From UA16 sp965661575 (GTDB lineage: Bacteria; Bacteroidota; Bacteroidia; Flavobacteriales_D; Sanyastnellaceae), in NCBI GenBank assembly GCA_965661575.1, contig CBFIEJ010000013.1, forward strand, positions 1 to 53,780: a stretch of 53,780 nucleotides of DNA. Reading direction: 5' to 3'. The first letter of the stretch is position 1. Every line of letters starts with the position of its first letter. Of the stretch, positions 42,936 to 52,089 are shown piece after piece. The translations under genes were made by a program, and so were the position numbers. A model generated the notes under the pieces. That model was given only the letters and a program-made list of their open reading frames with translations, was not told where the DNA came from and did no database searches.

Positions 42936-44117
42936 CTACTGAACCACGGTCAAATTACCGTATTGGTTGACCAGTGCCTCATCAATTTTCCCACCCTTCG
43001 GAGTCAGTATTACCAACCGTTCTACCACATTACGCAATTCGCGAATGTTTCCGGTCCAATTTGCTTTTTGCAGCAACAGTGCCGCTTCATCCGTCATTTC
43101 AATCAGCACCTTGCCGTGCTGTTCACAAATGATTCCAAGAAAATGCTGAGCGAGCATGCGAATATCATCGCGCCGGTCATTCAAAGCTGGCACGTGAATT
43201 GGAATCACAGCCAGTCGGTGGAAGAGATCCTCTCTGAATCGAGACGCAGCTATCTCTGCCTTGAGGTCTTTGTTGGTGGCCGCAACGATCCGAACGTCCA
43301 CTTCAATTTCTTTCTCACCCCCCACGCGTGAGATCCGATTTTCCTGCAACGCACGAAGGACCTTGGCTTGAGCAGAAGGGCTCATATCGCCAATCTCATC
43401 GAGGAACAACGTCCCTCCCTGAGCCTGTTCAAATTTCCCCTTGCGCTGTTTAACTGCGCTGGTAAAAGCACCTTTTTCATGACCAAACAACTCGCTTTCA
43501 ATGAGCTCAGATGGAATGGCCGCGCAATTCACCTCAATGAATGGTTCATCATGCCGTGCACTCAGTTCGTGCAATTGACGGGCCACGAGCTCCTTGCCTG
43601 TTCCATTGCCACCGGTGATCAACACCCTTGCGTCCGACGGTGCAACGGTACAAATCAATTCGACAATGGCGCGCACCTCTGCAGATTCTCCAACAATAGC
43701 TGTGGAGCGTTCTGATTGAATTTTTTGTTCGAGGCGTTTGGTCTCCTTTTCCAATTTGCCCTGATCCAACGCATGCCGAACCGTCAGCAGGATGCGGTTC
43801 AAATCCAACGGCTTTTGAATGAAATCGTAGGCTCCTTTTTTGAGGGCCTCAACAGCCGTGTCGACCGTGCCATGTCCGCTGATCATTACAACGTGAGATG
43901 TCACATTTTTTTTCTTCAGCAACTCGAGCACTTCCAAGCCATCCAATTTGGGCATTTTTACGTCACAGAAAATGACATCAAAGGCAAATTTCGACGCCAA
44001 TTTCGCACCTTCTGCTCCATCCTCTGCCTCTGACACTTGGTAGCTCTCGTACTCTAAAATCTCCCGCAAACTCGTTCGGATAGGAGCTTCATCATCGATG
44101 ATTAAAATCTTAGCCAT
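42936..44117 (-). CDS. Sigma-54-type response regulator lacking a C-terminal HTH
   Basis: A 393-residue protein. Receiver domain (residues 1-120) with phospho-acceptor Asp52 (FCDVKMPKLDG) and KPLDL; AAA+ domain (about 140-370) with Walker A (LITGGNGTGKELVARQLH, 167-184), sigma-54 contact loop GAFTSA (216-221) and Walker B LFLDEIGD (237-244). NtrC relatives continue with a Fis-type HTH of 60-80 residues; here the chain stops soon after ANWTGNIRELRNVVERLVIL. The Walker A has Asn where NtrC has Glu (GETGTGKE). It probably acts on the RpoN holoenzyme, perhaps without DNA binding, but no cognate kinase or rpoN is in the window. Confidence 0.92.
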   Translation of the reverse strand: MAKILIIDDEAPIRTSLREILEYESYQVSEAEDGAEGAKLASKFAFDVIFCDVKMPKLDGLEVLELLKKKNVTSHVVMISGHGTVDTAVEALKKGAYDFIQKPLDLNRILLTVRHALDQGKLEKETKRLEQKIQSERSTAIVGESAEVRAIVELICTVAPSDARVLITGGNGTGKELVARQLHELSARHDEPFIEVNCAAIPSELIESELFGHEKGAFTSAVKQRKGKFEQAQGGTLFLDEIGDMSPSAQAKVLRALQENRISRVGGEKEIEVDVRIVAATNKDLKAEIAASRFREDLFHRLAVIPIHVPALNDRRDDIRMLAQHFLGIICEQHGKVLIEMTDEAALLLQKANWTGNIRELRNVVERLVILTPKGGKIDEALVNQYGNLTVVQ

Positions 44118-44192
44118 GTTTGTGTCTTTTACTGAAGGTTCATCCGATGTCGTGCAAAGATGCTGCCAAACTTTGAAAGCAATGCACGCATT

Positions 44193-45182
44193 TCATCGGG
44201 TCATTGAACGAAGGGCGCCTTCGCGAAGCGCATAGGACGATTGATAGACCTGACTATCCGATGGCATCGCAGCCAGAACATATTGGACCAACATACTCGA
44301 AAGCGGGATGAGTCGCGCTCTTGCTGGCGCCATTCCGGGCATTGCAAGCCGCTCGGACAAATCGAAATGAAGCAACTGATCGTGGACAGCGGCCAACCCC
44401 GCTCGATTGATCTCACGTGTCTGCGGATGTATCGCTCCCTTTGACAATGCAGCCGATGGTGCTTTCGAAAATTGTACCTGTACCCGATTCACCAATTCCA
44501 TGAACGTATCAAATGACCCACTGCTTCCCACCAAACACTCGGGCTGATGGTGTTCAATGGCCTCTCGCATCTCGGCCAATACCTCATCGAGGTATGGGGT
44601 GTAACGCTGCTCACCCGACTCCATAAACGGATCTGAAGGCCTTCCGAATTCTGCCAACCGAGACACCCCAGCATCGAAGCTACGGGCCCAGCACTTCTCC
44701 CATTCGTCCGGTGCTCGTCGCGCCAAGATGATCAACTCCAAACTCCCTCCTCCGATATCCATGATCATCACTGGACCATTCAAATTGGACAACGTGAGTT
44801 GAACGCCGGCTTGAATTAAATCTGCTTCGTCTTGTCCGCTTATGATTTCGATGTCCCACCCGACCTTGGCCTTCGCTTTCGCGAGGAAATCCGCGGAATT
44901 GCTCGCATCGCGCAAGGCACTCGTTCCGTAAACACGAACATCGTCTACATCATAGTTTCGACTCGCCTCTTTCAAGATTCCCAAGGCATCCAATCCCTTG
45001 GCAAAACGATCCGGTAGGATCGCCGAACTGGCAAAACCTCCTCTGCCGAGAAACACCTGACAGCGCAAGTGAAAAACCTCAATCCAGTGCGATTCTACGA
45101 GGTCTGCTATGACCATGGTAAACGTATTGGTACCGCAATCGACTATCGCTGCGCGCTTGTGTGAGTTTGCGGTTCTTTCCAT
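44193..45182 (-). CDS. Ppx/GppA-family exopolyphosphatase or pppGpp phosphatase
   Basis: This ASKHA-fold phosphatase removes phosphate from polyphosphate or pppGpp. The 329-residue protein has the first phosphate loop (AAIVDCGTNTFTMVIADL), YGTSALRDASNS, the catalytic Glu region (ISGQDEADLIQAGVQ) and the second loop (MIMDIGGGSLELIIL). It is of the short two-domain type without the C-terminal HD extension. Substrate choice (polyphosphate versus pppGpp) cannot be read from the sequence. Confidence 0.9.
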   Translation of the reverse strand: MERTANSHKRAAIVDCGTNTFTMVIADLVESHWIEVFHLRCQVFLGRGGFASSAILPDRFAKGLDALGILKEASRNYDVDDVRVYGTSALRDASNSADFLAKAKAKVGWDIEIISGQDEADLIQAGVQLTLSNLNGPVMIMDIGGGSLELIILARRAPDEWEKCWARSFDAGVSRLAEFGRPSDPFMESGEQRYTPYLDEVLAEMREAIEHHQPECLVGSSGSFDTFMELVNRVQVQFSKAPSAALSKGAIHPQTREINRAGLAAVHDQLLHFDLSERLAMPGMAPARARLIPLSSMLVQYVLAAMPSDSQVYQSSYALREGALRSMTR

Positions 45183-45206
45183 TTGACCTGTCGCGATCCG
45201 TCTAAA

Positions 45207-46526
45207 TCAATCTGATTGTTTCAAGCGCTTCCACAAGCCCATGAAGGTCACCCTCTTCCCATGGCTCAAAATGCCGACGCGAAAAATGCGTGACGAAGCA
45301 AGCAAAAGCAAATAAGAGGTCACCACAATACCTCCAATGGCCAAGAGCACTTCCCACACAGCGACGCCCATCGGAATGCGTGTCAACATCATGATGGGAG
45401 CTGTCAGCGGAAAGTAAGAACCATACACTGCCACATCTCCCTCGGGATTTTCAATGGATGAAGCTGCAAGGGCATATGCCAATAGCGGTGGAATCAATGC
45501 GGGGATCATCAAGTATTGGGCATCCGATTCCTGATCGACAGAAGCCCCAATTGCAGCAAAAATACAAGCATACATGAAGTAGCCCAAAACAAAGAAGACC
45601 GCCGCAGCTAAGATCATCAATGGCCAGTTCACATCGAGTAAAAAGCTCAGTTTAGACTGACTCGCCATCCACGTTTCCAAGTCAACGGCAACCGCAGCAT
45701 CAGAAGAAGTTTTGAGCAGCTCATTCGCTTCCAACCATTGACCGCCCACCGCATACACCACCCAGCCCAGCGCTGAAAGAAGCACCAACTGCGTCAAGCC
45801 AACCAGCCCGATGCCAACGATTTTCCCAAACATCAACTGCATGGGGGTGACGACGCTGATCACGACTTCGACAATTCGATTTGCCTTTTCCTCAATCACC
45901 CCGCGCATGACATGCATTCCGAAGACTGTGATTTGCACAAAAAGCAACAAACTGAAAAAGAATCCAATCAAGGCGCGTCCTGTCGCGTTGCCATCACGAG
46001 TCACCACGTCCTCACCTATCAACTGAACGGTGGTCTTTAGCCTTTTGTACGCAGCATAGTCCAGTTCTAAATCCCGCTTCACTTTAAAGCGTTCAATAGC
46101 AGTCGCTAGGTCACTCGAAATGATCCGGGTTGTGCTCATTGCCGGTGCTTTTTCGTAGTAATATTTCGCACTCGAATGCTGCAAAATGCCGTCGTCAAAA
46201 AAGACCATCAAATCAAAATCCGATTGCATGAAGTCATCATCATCGAGGGGTTCGTGGGCAAAACGGTACGACACCAATGATCGCTCGGGAAAACAATCTG
46301 GATGGGTGGGCACCCAAGCCTCCAGACGGTCTTCAAATCGAGAGATCAATCCCGATGCATCCACCACAAGCACTTTGGCTTCTTCCTCTGTGCCTGAATC
46401 GAGCCAAACCTGGAGGCCTATGCCGACCACAATCAGAAATGGCACGAGCAAAGTCCCCAGCAGAAATGCCTTTCGTCGAACACGTGTGATCCATTCTCGG
46501 TAGATGATATGCTTTAACGTTTTCAT
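45207..46526 (-). CDS. ABC-2 type transporter permease (NatB-like)
   Basis: The ATG at 46526 gives 439 residues. A first membrane helix (KAFLLGTLLVPFLIVVGIGL) precedes a large extracytoplasmic domain (about 45-200). At least five more helices follow (for example RALIGFFFSLLLFVQITVFG, VGLVGLTQLVLLSALGWVVY, LMILAAAVFFVLGYFMYACI). This is the architecture of ABC-2 exporters of the NatB group. The start overlaps the ATPase stop (ATGA), so the two are co-translated. Substrate is unknown. Confidence 0.92.
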   Translation of the reverse strand: MKTLKHIIYREWITRVRRKAFLLGTLLVPFLIVVGIGLQVWLDSGTEEEAKVLVVDASGLISRFEDRLEAWVPTHPDCFPERSLVSYRFAHEPLDDDDFMQSDFDLMVFFDDGILQHSSAKYYYEKAPAMSTTRIISSDLATAIERFKVKRDLELDYAAYKRLKTTVQLIGEDVVTRDGNATGRALIGFFFSLLLFVQITVFGMHVMRGVIEEKANRIVEVVISVVTPMQLMFGKIVGIGLVGLTQLVLLSALGWVVYAVGGQWLEANELLKTSSDAAVAVDLETWMASQSKLSFLLDVNWPLMILAAAVFFVLGYFMYACIFAAIGASVDQESDAQYLMIPALIPPLLAYALAASSIENPEGDVAVYGSYFPLTAPIMMLTRIPMGVAVWEVLLAIGGIVVTSYLLLLASSRIFRVGILSHGKRVTFMGLWKRLKQSD

Positions 46527-47473
46527 GACACTGCGCTTGACGTTTTTCCAACAGCTTGAATGAAGACGTCCCGCATGCTTGGCTGCCATTCACTGCACGA
46601 GGTGATCTTTACCTCACCCGAAATCCAGTGAATCCAGGTGGATTGATCCGTTGTTGGCGACAAGCGAATCAACGCCGTGTGCTCGCCAACGCGCGGAGCA
46701 TCCGAAACCACATTCAACAATTCGGCACTCGCACCGATGGCCACGCTAAATTCCATGACTGTTCCACGGAATGTCACTTGGAATTGACCATCTCGTGCGT
46801 TGTCGCGTAGCGACTGAACGGACCCCTGCAAAATCAAGTTTCCCTCGTGCAACAAAGCCACCTCATCGCACATTTCCTCGACACTCCCCATGTCGTGAGT
46901 GGAAAGCAAAATGGTCGTCTCCCCTGATTCACTCAACTCCTGAATGGTACTCCGCACACGTTGAGCGTTGATCGGATCAAAGCCACTCAGTGGCTCGTCC
47001 AAAATGAGCAAATCAGGCTCGTGCAATATGGCGAGAATGAATTGGATTTTCTGAGCCATTCCCTTGCTCACCTCACTCACTTCCTTGTTCCACCAACCAT
47101 CCACTTCCAATTTTTCGAACCAATGCATCAGCTTGACCCGAGCATCTTCTTTTTCCATGCCGCGAAGCTGGGCGAAATAAAGCGCCTGCTCTCCCACCCG
47201 CATGGTTTTGTAAAGCCCACGTTCTTCCGGCAAATAACCGATGCGCGGGAGATGCCGCCTTGACAATGCCTCTCCAAAAAAAGAGATGCTTCCAGAATCG
47301 GGTTCTGTGATGCCGTTGAGCATACGCAGCAATGTTGTCTTGCCCGCACCATTGGGCCCGAGCAAACCAAAAACCTTCCCTTTTGGAACCGAAAAATTCA
47401 CGGCATCTAACGCCTTCTGCGTTCCGTATGTTTTCGACACGCGACCTACCGCCAAAGCCACTTCATTCTCCAT
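46523..47473 (-). CDS. ABC transporter ATP-binding protein (NatA-like)
   Basis: A 316-residue ATPase with Walker A (LLGPNGAGKTTLLRML), signature SKGMAQKIQF (a variant of LSGGQ), Walker B and D-loop (LLILDEPLSGFDPINAQRV) and the H-loop (ILLSTHDMGSVEEM). A C-terminal extension of about 80 residues (after HEGNLILQGSV) is typical of exporter ATPases. It pairs with the overlapping permease gene to form an exporter. Confidence 0.95.
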   Translation of the reverse strand: MENEVALAVGRVSKTYGTQKALDAVNFSVPKGKVFGLLGPNGAGKTTLLRMLNGITEPDSGSISFFGEALSRRHLPRIGYLPEERGLYKTMRVGEQALYFAQLRGMEKEDARVKLMHWFEKLEVDGWWNKEVSEVSKGMAQKIQFILAILHEPDLLILDEPLSGFDPINAQRVRSTIQELSESGETTILLSTHDMGSVEEMCDEVALLHEGNLILQGSVQSLRDNARDGQFQVTFRGTVMEFSVAIGASAELLNVVSDAPRVGEHTALIRLSPTTDQSTWIHWISGEVKITSCSEWQPSMRDVFIQAVGKTSSAVS

Positions 47474-47491
47474 ATGAGACGAAGTTAATGG

Positions 47492-48607
47492 TCAAGTGAA
47501 CATATCGCGAACTTTATCAAAGAATCCGCGCTCTTGGTGATCGGGCTCCGGATCAAAATTCTTCGAATCTTTGAGCTGTTCCAGCAATTGGCGTTCCTCC
47601 TTGGAAAGCTTTTTCGGTGTCCAAACATTGATGTTGATGAGCAAATCACCCTGACCGTAACTATCAACTGCTGGTAAACCTTTGCCGCGAAGACGCACGA
47701 TTCGACCACTTTGAGTCCCTGCCTCAACGGTGATTTTCGCCTTGCTTCCGAGCAATGGAACTTCGGCTTGAGCACCCAATGCAGCATCCGTAAATGAGAT
47801 GTACAGATCGTGGTGCAAATTTTTACCATTGCGCTGGAAAGAATCATGCGGGACGGCCTCGATGACCACCAACAAATCCCCCGGCACACCTCCCATGGGG
47901 GCTCCATTTCCTTCCCCTCGAACACTCAGTTGCATGCCGTCTTCCACTCCACCTGGAATGTCGATGCTGACAACGGCTTCCTTGCGCACCATTCCCCATT
48001 CATCCGAACCTGACGGTCGGTTTTTAACCGATTGACCGCTGCCTTGACACTGCGGGCAAGTCGATGCGGTTTGCATCTGTCCCAAAATGGTGTTTTGCAC
48101 GCGTCGAACCTGGCCCGTACCCTGGCAGGTCTGGCAATCACTGTATTCGGCTCCGTCCGCCTGAACCTGCTTGAAAACCTTGACTTTTTTCTCTACTCCT
48201 GTGGCGATTTCCTCCAGTGTCAACTTCACTTTGATGCGCAGATTGGACCCTTTCATGCGTCGCCGTCGACCACCAGCCGATTGCCCCCCTCCAAATCCAC
48301 CACCGAAAATATCTCCAAACTGGCTGAAGATATCTTCCATGTTCATACCACCAAAACCCTGTCCACCAGGGCCACCGCCTCCTCGCAAACCGTCGTGCCC
48401 GAAGCGATCATATTGAGCGCGCTTTTGATCGTCTTGAAGCACCTCATAAGCTTCCGCTGCTTCCTTGAACTTCTCTTCTGCTGCCGAGTCGTCTGGATTC
48501 TTATCCGGATGGTATTTGAGTGCCAGCTTACGATATGCCCGTTTGACATCGGAACCTGAAGCCTTTCGGTCCACCCCTAGAATTTCATAATAATCGCGCT
48601 TCGCCAT
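47492..48607 (-). CDS. dnaJ: Chaperone DnaJ with a reduced zinc domain
   Basis: DnaJ stimulates DnaK ATPase and delivers substrates. The 371-residue protein has a J domain with HPD (KYHPDKNPDD, residues 33-35), a Gly-rich region (GGFGGGQSAGG) and two C-terminal beta domains. Instead of four CxxCxGxG motifs, only two remain (CQTCQGTG, Cys158/161, and CPQCQGSG, Cys184/187), corresponding to the middle pair. One zinc site is therefore kept and the other lost. I believe this is shared by other flavobacterial DnaJ proteins. It follows grpE after 11 nt. Confidence 0.97.
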   Translation of the reverse strand: MAKRDYYEILGVDRKASGSDVKRAYRKLALKYHPDKNPDDSAAEEKFKEAAEAYEVLQDDQKRAQYDRFGHDGLRGGGGPGGQGFGGMNMEDIFSQFGDIFGGGFGGGQSAGGRRRRMKGSNLRIKVKLTLEEIATGVEKKVKVFKQVQADGAEYSDCQTCQGTGQVRRVQNTILGQMQTASTCPQCQGSGQSVKNRPSGSDEWGMVRKEAVVSIDIPGGVEDGMQLSVRGEGNGAPMGGVPGDLLVVIEAVPHDSFQRNGKNLHHDLYISFTDAALGAQAEVPLLGSKAKITVEAGTQSGRIVRLRGKGLPAVDSYGQGDLLININVWTPKKLSKEERQLLEQLKDSKNFDPEPDHQERGFFDKVRDMFT

Positions 48608-48618
48608 GATGTTATTCC

Positions 48619-49221
48619 TTATTCTCCGACGACCACTTTGGCGTATCGGATGACCGTATCGTTCAATTTGTAGCCAGCTTCCACTGCGTCCACTACTTTT
48701 CCTTTGTGCTCTGGTGACGGAATCCGTGTGATCGCCTCATGCACATCCACATCAAATGCATCTCCCGGATTCACCTCAATTTGCTGAATGCCCTGAGATT
48801 CCATGATTTGCTTGAACTTTGTGTAAATGAGTGCTTGGCCTTCTTTTAGCGCACTGGCGTCATCAACATCTTTCGACGCCGTCTCTGCACGTGCAAAATC
48901 ATCCAAGATGGGCAACATCTTATCGAGAGACTCACGGGACGCGTTGCGAATCAGGTCCACCCGTTCGCGCATGGTGCGTTTTCGAAAATTATCGAATTCG
49001 GCATACAAGCGCAGATAGCGTTCCTGCCAATCCGTCTGTTCTTCGTTGTCAGATTCGGATGTTGTGTCACCCTGATCCTGTACTTCGGTTCCATTTTCGT
49101 CCGCCTCCTCTTTGCCTTTCTCGGCATTTGCGCTATGCTCTTCCTGGGATTGAGTCTCAACTTCCCCTGAATCCGGGGTGTTTGCCGCGGTGTCTTCCGC
49201 TGCCGACTGATTAGTTTCCAT
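48619..49221 (-). CDS. grpE: Nucleotide-exchange factor GrpE
   Basis: GrpE exchanges ADP on DnaK and serves as a thermosensor. The ATG at 49221 gives 200 residues; a TTG three codons earlier is possible. An acidic, disordered N-terminus (Glu/Asp/Gln-rich, about 65 residues) leads to the coiled-coil dimerisation helix (RYLRLYAEFDNFRKRTMRER) and the beta domain (PSPEHKGKVVDAVEAGYKLN, NDTVIRYAKVVVG). DnaK is not in the window. Confidence 0.97.
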   Translation of the reverse strand: METNQSAAEDTAANTPDSGEVETQSQEEHSANAEKGKEEADENGTEVQDQGDTTSESDNEEQTDWQERYLRLYAEFDNFRKRTMRERVDLIRNASRESLDKMLPILDDFARAETASKDVDDASALKEGQALIYTKFKQIMESQGIQQIEVNPGDAFDVDVHEAITRIPSPEHKGKVVDAVEAGYKLNDTVIRYAKVVVGE

Positions 49222-49330
49222 GTGATTCAATGCGTGATTTTCAACAATGGAGACAAAACCAATGCCAAAGCGAATGGAACGGACATCCTGTCAGGCCTCC
49301 TTCGCAGCAAGTCGAAATGAACACGTTCAA

Positions 49331-49942
49331 TCAGAACGATTCCACGTGCTGATCGATCTGACGGTGCAGTTCGAAGCCACGTAGATTTTTGGCTAGAATT
49401 ACGCCGTTCTCGTCAATCAAAAAGCTCATTGGAATGGAATTCACCCCGTAAACTGCTGCCGCTTCGCTATTCCATCGCTTGAGATCTGACACATGCCACT
49501 TCCATTCGAGCTTGTCCTTCTTGATCGCCGCTTCCCAGCGAGCGACATCGCTATCCAACGAGACACTGTACACTTCAAAACCCTCCGCATTCTTGAATTT
49601 GGCTTTCTTGTACTTTTTGTACGCATTGACCACATTGGGATTTTCCCTGCGACATGGACCGCACCAGGACGCCCAAAAGTCAATCAGCACCAACTGACCG
49701 CGAAGGTCACTGAGCTTCATGGACTTGCCCTTTGGATTGTTCAAGGCTATTTCTGGAGCCAAATCACCAATGCCCGTTCCAACACGTAAAGCAGGTAGAT
49801 CCCCCTTTGCTACAGCCTCAACATGGGTTGTCAGCTGAGTGGCTTGAGATGGGGTGACCCCGTCAATTTCTGAGGCCGACTGGAGGGAAAACCAAGCTGC
49901 CGATGCGATCAAGGATGCACCTATTGTTATCTTCAAAATCAT
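49331..49942 (-). CDS. TlpA-family periplasmic thiol-disulfide oxidoreductase
   Basis: The 203-residue protein has an N-terminal hydrophobic signal (MILKITIGASLIASAAWFSL), a spacer, then a thioredoxin fold with Cys94/Cys97 in WASWCGPCRREN and the cis-Pro loop VNSIPMSFLIDENG. The AhpC/TSA-TlpA insertion (DLAPEIALNNPKGKSMKLSD) is present. It should act in the periplasm as a thiol reductase, for example in cytochrome c maturation or envelope protein repair. It is 16 nt upstream of the murA stop, but both are on the minus strand and only loosely linked. Confidence 0.92.
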   Translation of the reverse strand: MILKITIGASLIASAAWFSLQSASEIDGVTPSQATQLTTHVEAVAKGDLPALRVGTGIGDLAPEIALNNPKGKSMKLSDLRGQLVLIDFWASWCGPCRRENPNVVNAYKKYKKAKFKNAEGFEVYSVSLDSDVARWEAAIKKDKLEWKWHVSDLKRWNSEAAAVYGVNSIPMSFLIDENGVILAKNLRGFELHRQIDQHVESF

Positions 49943-49958
49943 ACGGCAATTTACGTCA

Positions 49959-51269
49959 TCAATCGACCCGTTCGATGTGCGCTCCCAGCGCCTTCAATCT
50001 CCCTTCAATATCCTGATAACCGCGGTCTATTTGACCAATGTTGTGAATGACCGATTGACCTTCTGCGGATAACGCAGCGATGAGCAATGAGACGCCGGCG
50101 CGAATGTCCGGCGAAGTCATGGTTACTCCGCGCAGAGGGCTTTGCCGATCCATGCCAATCACCGTGGCGCGGTGCGGATCACATAAAATGATTTGTGCAC
50201 CCATATCAATGAGCTTATCCGTAAAAAACAGACGACTCTCAAACATCTTTTGATGCACGAGCACACTGCCCCTTGCCTGCGTTGCTGTGACCAAAACAAT
50301 GGACAACAAATCAGGCGTGAATCCAGGCCATGGAGCATCTGAAACCGTTAAGATCGAACCGTCGATGAAGGTTTGAATGGCGTATGAATCCTGAGCAGGC
50401 ACAAACAAATCATCTCCTCTCCGCTCAAGTTGGATGCCTAATTTTCGAAACATTCTCGGGATGACTCCCAGCTCATCATAAGCGACATCTTTGATGGTGA
50501 TTTCGCTTTTTGTCATGGCCGCCAAGCCGATGAAACTGCCGATTTCAATCATGTCTGGCAAACAACGATGCTCGGTCCCCCCCAATGCTTCAACTCCTTC
50601 AATCTGTAATAAATTCGATCCAATCCCCGTGATTTTTCCGCCCATGCGGTTGATCATCTTGCACAATTGCTGGAGGTAGGGCTCACAGGCAGCATTGTAA
50701 ATGGTGGTCTTACCTTCGGCCAAACAAGCCGCCATGACAATATTCGCGGTGCCTGTGACAGACGCTTCGTCCAAAAGCATGTAGGTCCCTTTCAATCCAT
50801 TTTCTGCCCGAGCTTCAAAGAAGGCTGATTTCGAATCGTAGTGGAAGGTTGCGCCCAAAGACTCAAATCCAATGAAGTGAGTATCCATGCGTCGTCTTCC
50901 GATCTTATCCCCTCCCGGTTTTGGCAAGGCTGCAGTTCCGAAGCGCGCTAGGAGCGGTCCCAAGATCATGGTTGAGCCTCGAAGTGCGCCTCCTTTTTGA
51001 CGAAACTCTTCTGTTTTGAAATAATCGAGGTTGACGTCATCCGCCTGGAATCGGAAAGAACCTGCTCCCTTGCGCTGAGTCTTCACTCCCATTCCCGCGA
51101 GAAGATCGATGAGTTTGTTGACGTCAACAATGTCCGGCAGGTTCGAAATGGTCACCGGTTCTGGCGTGAGCAAAACAGCGCACAAAATTTGCAGCGCTTC
51201 GTTTTTCGCTCCCTGTGGAACGACTTCTCCAGACAATTGATGCCCTCCCTCTATGATAAAACTGGACAT
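49959..51269 (-). CDS. murA: UDP-N-acetylglucosamine 1-carboxyvinyltransferase, Asp at the fosfomycin position
   Basis: MurA adds enolpyruvate from PEP to UDP-GlcNAc, the first committed step of peptidoglycan synthesis. The ATG at 51269 gives 436 residues. Visible motifs are the N-terminal GEVVPQGAKNEALQILCAVL and RGSTMILGPLLARFG. The loop residue that is Cys115 in E. coli (LPGGCTIG) is Asp121 here (KPGGDKIGRRRMDTHFIGF). Fosfomycin acts by alkylating that Cys, so this enzyme should be intrinsically resistant. Upstream (51270-51445) no gene is seen. Confidence 0.97.
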   Translation of the reverse strand: MSSFIIEGGHQLSGEVVPQGAKNEALQILCAVLLTPEPVTISNLPDIVDVNKLIDLLAGMGVKTQRKGAGSFRFQADDVNLDYFKTEEFRQKGGALRGSTMILGPLLARFGTAALPKPGGDKIGRRRMDTHFIGFESLGATFHYDSKSAFFEARAENGLKGTYMLLDEASVTGTANIVMAACLAEGKTTIYNAACEPYLQQLCKMINRMGGKITGIGSNLLQIEGVEALGGTEHRCLPDMIEIGSFIGLAAMTKSEITIKDVAYDELGVIPRMFRKLGIQLERRGDDLFVPAQDSYAIQTFIDGSILTVSDAPWPGFTPDLLSIVLVTATQARGSVLVHQKMFESRLFFTDKLIDMGAQIILCDPHRATVIGMDRQSPLRGVTMTSPDIRAGVSLLIAALSAEGQSVIHNIGQIDRGYQDIEGRLKALGAHIERVD

Positions 51270-51445
51270 GGCCCGTTTGTTTAGCGTTTTCACCGAAGGC
51301 TAGAGACTCGAAAAGCCCCGCGAGAATGACGTTGATTCCAATCCTTCGACCACCACAAGTAACGCAGGGGAAAGGCCCGGAGCAGAAGCGCCAAGAAAAC
51401 TTTTCGACAGGAAGATTTTGAAGGAAGTGCGTCTGGTGCGTCAGA

Positions 51446-52066
51446 TCAACGGCGCTTTTTCTTGCCGCGCCATCGGTCCATGGCGTCGCTTGTCTTGCGT
51501 TTGCTCTTCAAGACTTCTGCCGAACTCACTAGCTCAGCGTCTTCTGACAAGGTCAAAGCTCCTTCGCTCATCTCCTTGAGTTGCTCAGCAATGAGTCCAT
51601 TTTCCACTGTTCCTCGGTTCCACGTCAAGTAATGGCGCTTCATCAAGTTGGCGATGGTCACCACCAGAGCTGCCTTTTCCTCTCCTTCCTCATAGGTCTT
51701 GGCCTTTTCAATCAAGTCACGCGTCAACTGACCGTAGTGACCGAGTCGCGATTGAGCATTGGGATAATCGAGGCGTGCAGGTGGCTCAGTACGGCTCTCA
51801 CGGGTCGGCGTTTCACCTGGACAATCCACATCTAAGTCGTAGTCGGCCATCAAAAAAAGTTGGCCCCAAAGCTTCTTTTGCACTTCTTCCTTCTCTCCTT
51901 CTTGGGGAACCACAGAACCCATGATGCTGACGATCGCATTCGCGCACTTGTTGCGCTCCTCCTTGTCAGCGAGGGATTTCAGGTGATCCACCATTTCTTG
52001 AATGGTCCTTCCGTACTCAGGAATGGCCAAATCGCTTCGCGTACTGTTGTAGGTCATCTCTACCAT
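51446..52066 (-). CDS. DUF4290 domain protein
   Basis: The 206-residue protein opens MVEMTYNSTRSDLAIPEYGR and continues GRTIQEMVDHLKSLADKEER, matching DUF4290, a Bacteroidota family of unknown function. It is soluble, mostly helical, with a basic C-terminal tail (DAMDRWRGKKKRR). The start could be 52066 or the ATG three codons later (52057). It sits upstream of murA in the same direction, an arrangement I recall in other Bacteroidota. Confidence 0.88.
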   Translation of the reverse strand: MVEMTYNSTRSDLAIPEYGRTIQEMVDHLKSLADKEERNKCANAIVSIMGSVVPQEGEKEEVQKKLWGQLFLMADYDLDVDCPGETPTRESRTEPPARLDYPNAQSRLGHYGQLTRDLIEKAKTYEEGEEKAALVVTIANLMKRHYLTWNRGTVENGLIAEQLKEMSEGALTLSEDAELVSSAEVLKSKRKTSDAMDRWRGKKKRR

Positions 52067-52089
52067 GCCACGAAGTTAAGGCAAGCCCG

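Noticed and set aside
47480..47487. TAACTTCG before the ABC ATPase (also at 52071-52078 before the DUF4290 gene)
   Set aside because: One mismatch to TAnnTTTG and no -33 TTG at 19 bases; similar near-matches are expected by chance.
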